From Nitrospirota bacterium (GTDB lineage Bacteria > Nitrospirota > 9FT-COMBO-42-15 > HDB-SIOI813): a DNA stretch of 9,959 bases. The translations under genes were made by a program, and so were the position numbers. Under the pieces are notes generated by a model that was given only the letters and a program-made list of their open reading frames with translations, made no database searches and was not told where the DNA came from. Location: contig JACROQ010000094.1 in assembly GCA_016214375.1 (NCBI GenBank), forward strand, positions 1-9,959. Direction: 5' to 3'. Below, piece by piece: positions 1 through 5,423 of the stretch. The stretch's first letter is position 1, and every line of letters begins with the position of its first letter.

Positions 1-2557
1 CAGTTCCTGTACCTGTTCCACCTCCTGTGCCACCAGTCCCGCCAGTGCCACCTGTTCCGCTGGCACCCGCAGTTTCGCCATCACCACTTGATCCGCCACC
101 GGGCCCCCCTGGCGAGCGTTTTATAGCATTCAGTATGGCTTTAAATCCCTCAGCAGAAATCGTTGCTAATCCCTGGATGAAACCGAGAACGTCCTTGGAA
201 TTGGTTAGGTTTAAGCCCTTCACCAATTCTTTCATCGTCTCGTCTCCGATTTTAATCATCGGTTCTGGCTGTTCGGGAATTTGCACCTTTTCAGGGACAA
301 GCGTAGATTTAACGACATCCACGAGGTCCTTCAAATCCTGGTAGCGGCTGGCCAGCATGGCAGGAGTGATATCCGGTGCCTCCTCGGGACACGGACTTTT
401 CTGCCAATCCCAGAAGCGCGTGTCGTCGATTTTCTCGCAGGCGGAACAGCCGCCAAGTTGCGACTCTGCAAAAACGCCAGGCGTAGGAAGGGTAATAATT
501 CGCTCCTGGGGCTCGTCGGGCAGCACCGAAGGCCATTGCTCCTCCTCGCCGCCTGTTAGGCCCTCGATCAAGCCTCGTGGCAGCTCCCGACCTGCCAAAG
601 GAAACGCCACGTAGTTGCCGACGAAGCCAGCCACCGTATTTTCCACAACATCAGCAAGAGATCTACCGCGCCAATCGGTGATGTCCACGAGTGCCAGGTA
701 GCGGAGGCCCGCGTCCCCTCCTGAGATGATAGAGGCAGTGTAGTAAGCACAATTAGCATTAAGGTGGTCAATCAAGCGGGCAACCCCAGTATCCGATGCT
801 GTTGTAGCCGTCGGTTGCGATGCTCGTATTGTGAGAGCCTGTATCTCCTTGACCAAGTGCATTTGCCCTTTGTATTCCACAGTTGGTGTGAAAGAGATTA
901 CGCGCCACTCATTACCCACCTTTGCCTTGATAACGAGGTCATCTAAAATAGTTTCATCCGCCAGAGAGTTGTCATGTAAGCCAACTCTCTGGATTTCAGG
1001 GAGTTTCTTGGCAGCTTGCAGAGCTGCGGTTCCTACTCTCTTGTCGCCCCTTGGCAGTTGGCTCGTGATCTGAACCTCTTCATCGTCAATGATAAGCCGG
1101 CACTTGGTCGGCCATGGATAAACACCGCCGCTTGTCATACCTTCCTTTCTTACGTAAGCTGAAACCTCGAACTCTTTTACCTCTTGTTCACTAGTCTCAG
1201 GTTCCGGATAGAGTGCCGGCACCGTCGAGCCCCCTGTGGTGGCAGGTGGTTTAGGTTGTGTGATGCCGAGCAACTTGTCGAAGACAGGCTCTAGGGTCGG
1301 ATCTAAAAGGGCCCTGCGAAGGAGATAACCGTACATAGATACTAAAACTGGCGTGAACTGAAGCACTTGGAATGGGACAAAAACGGCTGGCCTCACATTT
1401 TTGAGCTTGGTTGAGAGAAGATAATGCCGCAACACTTCGAAATATTGAAAAGTCACTGTATGGCAGTGATTGTGATTTCGTAGCACTCGGGTTCTAACGG
1501 TCGATTCCTCTTCTTGATTCACCTCAGCGATGGCAAAAGAGCGAGTGTTTCGAAGCGTGTTGCTTGTTTGCTGGATGCGGTCGTTAATATACCGGCTAGC
1601 TGTTGTCGAGGCCGTCATAGCAGCTTCAGTGACCGTTTCAACAGTCTTTGCATAACCTCCAGATAAAGGGCCGAGGGAGATAGCACCTCCCCCTCCCTCG
1701 GTAGTACCAGTGATTTTTTTCTCCGGTATTATGAAAGAAACCGTCTCGTTGATCATTTCATTGCGATGGATCGTGGTATCCTGAAAGTGTCTTTCATCTA
1801 GAGCCGTCTGGCGCCTGGCATAATCCCGGCGTCGCCAGTCAACAGTGGCGATTTTTGTTTCTTCGCAGGGAGCAAGAGGAATACTGTAGAGGAGGTCGCC
1901 AAGAGCATAGCCCAGATCCCACCACTCTTGTCGGAATTCCAACAGGGCGCCATAGCGGAGAGCTTTACCCAACACAGGTGTTTCATAACCCAGGGAACTT
2001 GCCCTATAACTTCTGACACGAGCGTCAACAGCATCTTCTTGTGCAGCACCTGGCAACATCACCAACTGGCTCAAATAGAAAACGCGTGCAGGAACCTCCC
2101 CTTGAGTATAAGGACTGCAAGGATCAGGAGGCCGAGCTGTCGCGGGCCTAGCAAAAAGGTGAGGAACTTTCTTGAACGCTGTAAGGATTTCGTCCTCTTT
2201 GCCAATCAGCCTTATTCTGGGAGCTACGCCAGCCATATCCTTCGGGGGACGGCGCTCTGCGATAAAGGTATGCGGACCATAGAGCCCTTCTCCGATCTCG
2301 TGGAGATCAGGCAAAAGGATGGGACGTTTGTTTACACTCAGATAAAGTTTATATAGCCCCTGTTGAGAGCCGCCGGCAAGAGCGGGGGGTATACTGAAAG
2401 CAAGAACAAAGGCACCGTTGGAGTCCGATACGGTGTTTGCAAGGACTGCACCGTCACTCTCCCGCAATATACCCATGCCAACCGCTGGTGCGGGTTGACC
2501 CGAAGGATCGACAATTTGACCGTACATTCTCGCGATTCTATCATTATGATTTGGCAT
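1..2557 (-). CDS. Large uncharacterised protein with Ig-like N-terminus and Gly/Thr-rich region, partial (3' end beyond left edge)
   Basis: An open frame with no stop runs from ATG at 2557 through base 2, giving at least 852 residues; the C-terminus lies outside the window. The start is fixed by a strong ribosome site (GGAGG at 2568-2564, six bases before ATG). There is no signal peptide (MPNHNDRIARMYGQIVDPSG). Residues about 12-95 look like a carboxypeptidase-regulatory or Ig-like beta domain. Further on are a polar, probably helical stretch, a striking NHNHCH motif at 361-366 followed by TFQYFEVLRHYLL, a segment at 595-665 (LIDHLNANCAYY, then VVENTVAGFVGNYVAFPLAG), a CxxC pair (C704, C707), and a Gly/Thr-rich low-complexity tract from about 815. 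The HNHCH-FEVLRHY and VVEN-GNY-P patterns look like those of large conserved hypothetical proteins, but I cannot name the family or a function. A His/Cys metal site is possible but unproven. It is the last gene of the minus-strand series, 200 bases after the PEP-CTERM gene. Confidence 0.85.
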   Translation of the reverse strand, partial: MPNHNDRIARMYGQIVDPSGQPAPAVGMGILRESDGAVLANTVSDSNGAFVLAFSIPPALAGGSQQGLYKLYLSVNKRPILLPDLHEIGEGLYGPHTFIAERRPPKDMAGVAPRIRLIGKEDEILTAFKKVPHLFARPATARPPDPCSPYTQGEVPARVFYLSQLVMLPGAAQEDAVDARVRSYRASSLGYETPVLGKALRYGALLEFRQEWWDLGYALGDLLYSIPLAPCEETKIATVDWRRRDYARRQTALDERHFQDTTIHRNEMINETVSFIIPEKKITGTTEGGGGAISLGPLSGGYAKTVETVTEAAMTASTTASRYINDRIQQTSNTLRNTRSFAIAEVNQEEESTVRTRVLRNHNHCHTVTFQYFEVLRHYLLSTKLKNVRPAVFVPFQVLQFTPVLVSMYGYLLRRALLDPTLEPVFDKLLGITQPKPPATTGGSTVPALYPEPETSEQEVKEFEVSAYVRKEGMTSGGVYPWPTKCRLIIDDEEVQITSQLPRGDKRVGTAALQAAKKLPEIQRVGLHDNSLADETILDDLVIKAKVGNEWRVISFTPTVEYKGQMHLVKEIQALTIRASQPTATTASDTGVARLIDHLNANCAYYTASIISGGDAGLRYLALVDITDWRGRSLADVVENTVAGFVGNYVAFPLAGRELPRGLIEGLTGGEEEQWPSVLPDEPQERIITLPTPGVFAESQLGGCSACEKIDDTRFWDWQKSPCPEEAPDITPAMLASRYQDLKDLVDVVKSTLVPEKVQIPEQPEPMIKIGDETMKELVKGLNLTNSKDVLGFIQGLATISAEGFKAILNAIKRSPGGPGGGSSGDGETAGASGTGGTGGTGGTGGGTGTGT

Positions 2558-2757
2558 GTATGTCCTCCAAGTTTGTTAACTATTTCACATTGAAAAGAGC
2601 CTCTTAGAATCTTACTTACGAGAAGGGCATGGTTAGGCTTCTACAACTCGACTTGAACTTTCCCCGATATTGTGGCCACACTCCACGCTCATATGACCTG
2701 CGAGCAATACCATAAAATTCTATAATTGTGTAAGCTACATCCCCGCCAGAAGACAAC
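2558..2757 (-). other. Intergenic region before the large partial gene
   Basis: Two hundred AT-leaning bases separate the PEP-CTERM stop from the next ATG. The only firm element is the GGAGG ribosome site at 2568-2564. Weak -10-like strings exist on the minus strand (TAAGAT in the 2600-2620 region, TATAGA around 2720) but no paired -35 is convincing. The AATCTGTAGT repeats of the upstream promoters are absent. I see no clear factor-independent terminator, so read-through from the PEP-CTERM gene is possible. Confidence 0.4.
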
Positions 2758-3318
2758 TCATATGTAATTCCTGATAGTATCTTTTACGCCTGTCCTCGGC
2801 TTTCGTACCCTATACAGAACTCCAAGTCCTCCAAGTCCCGTAATAATCAACCACACCGTTCCCGGCTCCGGTACCGGGGCTGTCTGGCCGTCAACCGAGT
2901 ATGGGGTGTCATTCACCTGATCCCACAATGTCACTGTGTATGGCAACGGGCCGATGTTGTCATCAATGCTCCCACTATAGGTAAACCAGAACCCGCCCAT
3001 CGTGTCACCGGGGAGTATCTCGGCACCAAAGTCTGCCATCCAGTGGACAAAATAGGGGGATATGTTCCCCACGTCAGCAGCGCCCCATCCTTCCAGTGTC
3101 AGGTCTGCCCCGGATAGGGGTTCTACTGTAGGAGAGATCACAAAGTCATAAAGCAAGTCAGCGGTATCGTTGGTAATGGTACTCTCATAGGTCCATGTGG
3201 TCGTACCGGAATCATAGGTGTTGGTGTAACTCACGAGCGGGACTGCCCTCGCAATGTCCGCTACTCCCATAAGAAACAGCCATAAGAATATTCCTGTGAA
3301 GATAGTTCGTGTGCTCAT
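2758..3318 (-). CDS. PEP-CTERM-sorted exported protein
   Basis: The protein has 186 residues. An N-terminal signal peptide (hydrophobic about 6-20, likely cleavage after ARA at 25) leads into a beta-rich region. The C-terminus carries a PEP-CTERM signal: VPEPGT at 149-154, a hydrophobic Gly-rich segment at about 155-169, then basic RVRK at 170-173. In this family, exosortase recognises the tripartite tail and the protein is delivered to the envelope or to exopolysaccharide. No exosortase gene is in the window. Oddly, 13 polar residues follow the basic cluster, whereas most such proteins end within a few residues of it. The body (Asp, Thr and Trp rich, e.g. GGFWFTYSG) is not assignable to a known domain. 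The ribosome site AAGGAGGG lies 8 bases before ATG and overlaps the stop of the preceding gene 15 bases away, so the two are very likely cotranscribed and translationally linked. Confidence 0.88.
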   Translation of the reverse strand: MSTRTIFTGIFLWLFLMGVADIARAVPLVSYTNTYDSGTTTWTYESTITNDTADLLYDFVISPTVEPLSGADLTLEGWGAADVGNISPYFVHWMADFGAEILPGDTMGGFWFTYSGSIDDNIGPLPYTVTLWDQVNDTPYSVDGQTAPVPEPGTVWLIITGLGGLGVLYRVRKPRTGVKDTIRNYI

Positions 3319-3333
3319 GAATAGCGCCCTCCT

Positions 3334-4206
3334 TTACTGGGAGACGATGTAGTCTCCACTGATGATTGTCCCTGATGCCTTATAATTAAAACTGTTCGGC
3401 CCTGTCACTGTGATATTGAATGTATCCGCCCTTGAGCCGGGGGTGGCATTATCCCCCACTGTGGTAGTAAAACTATATCCACCGGTGCCGTTCACTGTGC
3501 AGGGGCCTGTAACCACAGCCGTCTTGCCGGTCACTGAAAGAGAGGTGATCCCTGTGCTCACCACCTTCCTCCGGGTCTTGCTGGATGTAAAGGCGAGATT
3601 CCCTGAGGGTGTGCTGGAAAGAGACTTCACATCAAATGTCGCATAGGCATTATAGCCCCCTTCGGAGAAATAAGAGGAGGCCCCGTTTGAATTGGCAATG
3701 GGGTTTGTGGCCTCTCTCCAGGATGTCTTGACGCTGAACGGGACCGGCCCTGCGGAAGCAAAGCTGATCCAGCCGACATTCTCTCCCCAGGCATAGCCGC
3801 TGAAGACCCCTGTAGTAGGATTTATTGAAATCCCGCCGCTGGTAGGGGCAAAGTTAATCCATCCGATATTCTCCCCCCAGGCATAACCGGAGAGATTGCC
3901 GGCACCATCATTGACTACCCCATAGTTTACAGTCCCGCAGGTGGACGTGCTGAGACAGGAGAAACTGACCCACCCGATATTCTCACCCCAGGCAAACCCG
4001 CTTAATGCGGAATCGGTCACAGTCACACCGCCCCCATAAGAGGGGTTGAGATTGATCCACCCGATGTTCTCTCCGTAGGCATAGGCTGAGCCGTCGCTGC
4101 CAGGGTCAATGTTGCCGGCGTAGACCGTTTGACCCGATAGGCTTGCAATAAGGATCATCACCAGTAGTATGAAAACCGTAGATAATTTAACCATTCTCAT
4201 CTGCAT
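3334..4206 (-). CDS. Exported GENIGW-repeat protein
   Basis: The protein has 290 residues from the most upstream ATG. A signal peptide (hydrophobic 8-24, cleavage probably after VYA at 30) is followed by four copies of an aromatic motif, [YF]A[YW]GEN[IV]GW[IV], at residues 42-51, 71-80, 108-117 and 138-147, spaced 29, 37 and 30 residues. Copy two is followed by a Cys pair (C84, C90). Residues about 165-290 form a separate beta-rich domain (YFSEGGYNAYATFDV, then GPCTVNGTGGYSFTTTVGDN, SRADTFNITV). This resembles a C-terminal domain common in secreted proteins of Geobacter-like bacteria, possibly the one called post-COAP-1; the assignment is tentative. Similar GYAW-ENIGWINF repeats occur in exported bacterial proteins of unknown role. 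The protein is presumably extracytoplasmic. It lies 174 bases after the DUF1566 gene and 15 bases before the PEP-CTERM gene. The start is ambiguous: AAGGAG is only 2-3 bases from the first ATG but 7 bases from the third codon, also ATG (4200), which is the more likely start. Confidence 0.85.
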   Translation of the reverse strand: MQMRMVKLSTVFILLVMILIASLSGQTVYAGNIDPGSDGSAYAYGENIGWINLNPSYGGGVTVTDSALSGFAWGENIGWVSFSCLSTSTCGTVNYGVVNDGAGNLSGYAWGENIGWINFAPTSGGISINPTTGVFSGYAWGENVGWISFASAGPVPFSVKTSWREATNPIANSNGASSYFSEGGYNAYATFDVKSLSSTPSGNLAFTSSKTRRKVVSTGITSLSVTGKTAVVTGPCTVNGTGGYSFTTTVGDNATPGSRADTFNITVTGPNSFNYKASGTIISGDYIVSQ

Positions 4207-4380
4207 ACTCCTTTTATCTCAAATATCAAAAAAATGTGGTCCCTTTTTCCAGAAACTGCAAAGGAAATTAGGGCAGCAATACAACGTGCTATTTTTTACT
4301 CCCTTCAATTTTACTTTGCCTTCTATCTTTTTAATGTTTATAGATAGCAAAGCGACATTCATGGTATTTAAACTATCAAA

Positions 4381-5025
4381 TCACTGAGCATCAACGCCAA
4401 CGCCCTGTCCACCTCGCACACACCACACATAGGCTGGCCAGGTCTTATCGCGGATGTACATGAAACCAAAGCTGACGTTCACGACCCACGCGTAGTTCGT
4501 ATTGCTGGCGACCGTAGTAGCCGACCAGTAGTAGGTCGGCTGCACATTGCTGAAAGGGTGTCCACTGGGAAGCTTAGGAATACCCGACACCGATGTATCC
4601 ACAAGGCTGATCAACTCCTGAGGCGTAGGTAGCCTCCACCCTTTACGCCCACCTACGGTCTTGTCATTACATTGAAATTGGGCAATATTGCCACTCCAAT
4701 TCCAGGAATCCCATGTCCAGATATAAGTTCCCGTGCCTGACGATTGCTCCCAGACAAGCCCTGTTTCCTTGTCCAACACCGCTTCCCCTCCCATGACACA
4801 TTTGAACCGGGCAGAATTACATGGATCACCCGTATCATTGGCGGGCAGGGTCTGGCTCCAGGGCGGTATAACCTCATCCTTTGCAGGGGCCTGATCCAGC
4901 GTCTTCATCGTCGGCCCGGGTGGTGCGCTCGGGTTCAGGTTGCCTGCAAGGGCAGGTGTGCTAAACATCAATAGGGATATGATTGCTACTGATAACCATT
5001 GCCATGTGATATGTTTCTTTCTCAT
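4381..5025 (-). CDS. Secreted DUF1566 (Lcl C-terminal-like) protein
   Basis: The protein has 214 residues. A signal peptide runs over 1-27 (MRKK start, cleavage after ALA), followed by a Pro-rich linker (28-62) and a DUF1566-type domain from about 66 to 206. Diagnostic blocks are AVLDKETGLVWE (82-93), GGRKGWRLPTPQELISLVD (125-143), LPSGHPFSNVQ (152-162), YYWSATT (165-171), AWVVN (179-183) and the closing YVWCVRGG (199-206). Four cysteines in the mature part (C69, C76, C119, C202) could form two disulfides. DUF1566 is the C-terminal domain of the Legionella collagen-like adhesin Lcl and occurs widely in exported proteins; a lectin-like binding role is a family-based inference. The ribosome site GGAG sits 9 bases before ATG. 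Upstream lies a TATAAA box and an 11-bp direct-repeat site (5098-5119) that probably binds the SARP regulator. The mature protein begins GNLNP, similar to GNIDP in the next gene product. Confidence 0.9.
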   Translation of the reverse strand: MRKKHITWQWLSVAIISLLMFSTPALAGNLNPSAPPGPTMKTLDQAPAKDEVIPPWSQTLPANDTGDPCNSARFKCVMGGEAVLDKETGLVWEQSSGTGTYIWTWDSWNWSGNIAQFQCNDKTVGGRKGWRLPTPQELISLVDTSVSGIPKLPSGHPFSNVQPTYYWSATTVASNTNYAWVVNVSFGFMYIRDKTWPAYVWCVRGGQGVGVDAQ

Positions 5026-5082
5026 TGTCTTTGTCTCCTGTAATTTGAATTGTTTTCGATAATTTTAGAGATTCTATACCCC

Positions 5083-5119
5083 TTTATAACACATCAAAAC
5101 TACAGATTGACTACAGATT
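5083..5119 (-). promoter_or_regulatory. Putative SARP-type operator and promoter before the DUF1566 gene
   Basis: On the minus strand, unit AATCTGTAGTC (5119-5109) is directly followed by AATCTGTAGTT (5108-5098), an 11-bp direct repeat. Nine bases later comes TATAAA (5088-5083). No -35 hexamer is seen at 16-18 bp (the bases there read TCAATC, GTCAAT or AGTCAA), and the repeats cover that region. This is the geometry known for SARP activators such as ActII-ORF4: repeats with 11-bp period and a short gap to the -10 box. Transcription should start near 5076, leaving a leader of about 50 bases with a normal ribosome site. Binding by the adjacent regulator is inferred. Confidence 0.6.
5096..5119. 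repeat. 24-bp direct repeat, copy 1 (with internal 11-bp tandem repeat)
   Basis: On the plus strand this 24-bp stretch contains CTACAGATT twice with an 11-bp period. A second copy at 5379-5402 in the same orientation differs at one base (A to G at position 9 of the stretch). The two copies are 283 bp apart and flank the 75-residue gene. Similarity extends beyond the core: ATTTTTTC lies 16 bases to the right here and 15 bases to the right of the other copy, and a TTATAACA block lies on the left of both. Confidence 0.85.
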
Positions 5120-5130
5120 AGAGAAAATTT

Positions 5131-5358
5131 TCAATATTTTTTCTCTTTAGACCTCCCAATGTCTTTGTTTCTCCCCTTCCGGACCGGGGTGGACTTTACG
5201 GCAGTCAGGATTGTCCATAGCTCCTCCAGGTTATGGAATACCTGGTTCCCTTTGACCCCAACCTCCTCCACGATCCCCGCCACCCTCTGAGAGTCTTTCC
5301 CATCCCGGCGGTAGATGCGGACGATATAATTGTCCAGGGCAGGATGCTCCATTTTCAT
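5131..5358 (-). CDS. Small conserved-looking protein of unknown function, probably leaderless transcript
   Basis: The predicted product has 75 residues, without signal peptide or membrane segment. The N-terminal part (about 9-53) has alternating hydrophobic strands, NYIVRIYRR (10-18), VAGIVEEVG (26-34) and NQVFHN (38-43), then an amphipathic helix LEELWTILTAV (44-54). Residues 55-75 are a strongly basic, probably disordered tail. I recognise the pattern YIVRIYRR, GIVEE, VFHN, ELWxIL from short hypothetical proteins of 60-80 residues in related bacteria, but no function is known to me. The open frame sits exactly between the regulator and the DUF1566 gene. A perfect TATAAT (5370-5365) with an 11-bp direct-repeat activator site (5402-5381) lies directly before it. 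The ATG falls about 7 bases after the -10 box and no Shine-Dalgarno sequence precedes it, so the mRNA probably starts at or next to the ATG. An internal ATG at codon 3 is possible but also lacks a ribosome site. Confidence 0.72.
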   Translation of the reverse strand: MKMEHPALDNYIVRIYRRDGKDSQRVAGIVEEVGVKGNQVFHNLEELWTILTAVKSTPVRKGRNKDIGRSKEKKY

Positions 5359-5364
5359 GGGGGG

Positions 5365-5402
5365 ATTATAACAGATGAAAAACTACGGATTGACTACAGA
5401 TT
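5365..5402 (-). promoter_or_regulatory. Putative SARP-type operator and promoter before the 75-residue gene
   Basis: On the minus strand, AATCTGTAGTC (5402-5392) is followed by AATCCGTAGTT (5391-5381), ten bases, then a perfect TATAAT (5370-5365). It copies the site at 5119-5083 with one substitution in the repeats and one extra spacer base. The -35 position reads TCAATC, not a consensus hexamer, which suggests activator dependence. The site begins about 21 bases after the regulator's stop codon. The -10 box is so near the ATG at 5358 that transcription should begin at the start codon. Confidence 0.6.
5379..5402. repeat. 24-bp direct repeat, copy 2
   Basis: The partner of the repeat at 5096-5119, with 23 of 24 bases identical and the same orientation. 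The right-hand ATTTTTTC block is at 5418-5425, overlapping the regulator's stop codon region; in copy 1 the equivalent block is at 5136-5143, inside the last codons of the 75-residue gene. The whole module is therefore tucked against the 3' end of the preceding gene in both places. Confidence 0.85.
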
Positions 5403-5423
5403 GGAAGGAAATCAAGAATTTTT

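Noticed and set aside
27..2593. Several open frames of 60-142 codons on both strands (for example 1928-2356 plus and 1798-2049 minus)
   Set aside because: They lie inside the continuous 852-codon minus-strand frame, have no recognisable domains, and are best explained as shadows of it.
2671..2680. Perfect 10-bp palindrome TGTGGCCACA in the intergenic region
   Set aside because: It is short, has no T run and no second copy, and is expected by chance at this length.
3766..4086. CRISPR-like spaced repeats
   Set aside because: The four 33-base similar blocks encode the GENIGW protein motif in frame, with unequal spacing (90, 111, 87 bases) and imperfect copies.
4207..4380. Possible riboswitch, such as a cyclic di-GMP class, in the AT-rich leader of the GENIGW gene
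   Set aside because: No conserved GEMM-type core or paired stems are visible; only a weak six-base stem (CTATCT with AGATAG) was found.
5096..5402. Mobile element ends (MITE or IS) flanking the 75-residue gene
   Set aside because: The two repeats are direct, not inverted, have no target duplications, and each is joined at a constant distance to a -10 box, which fits promoters better.
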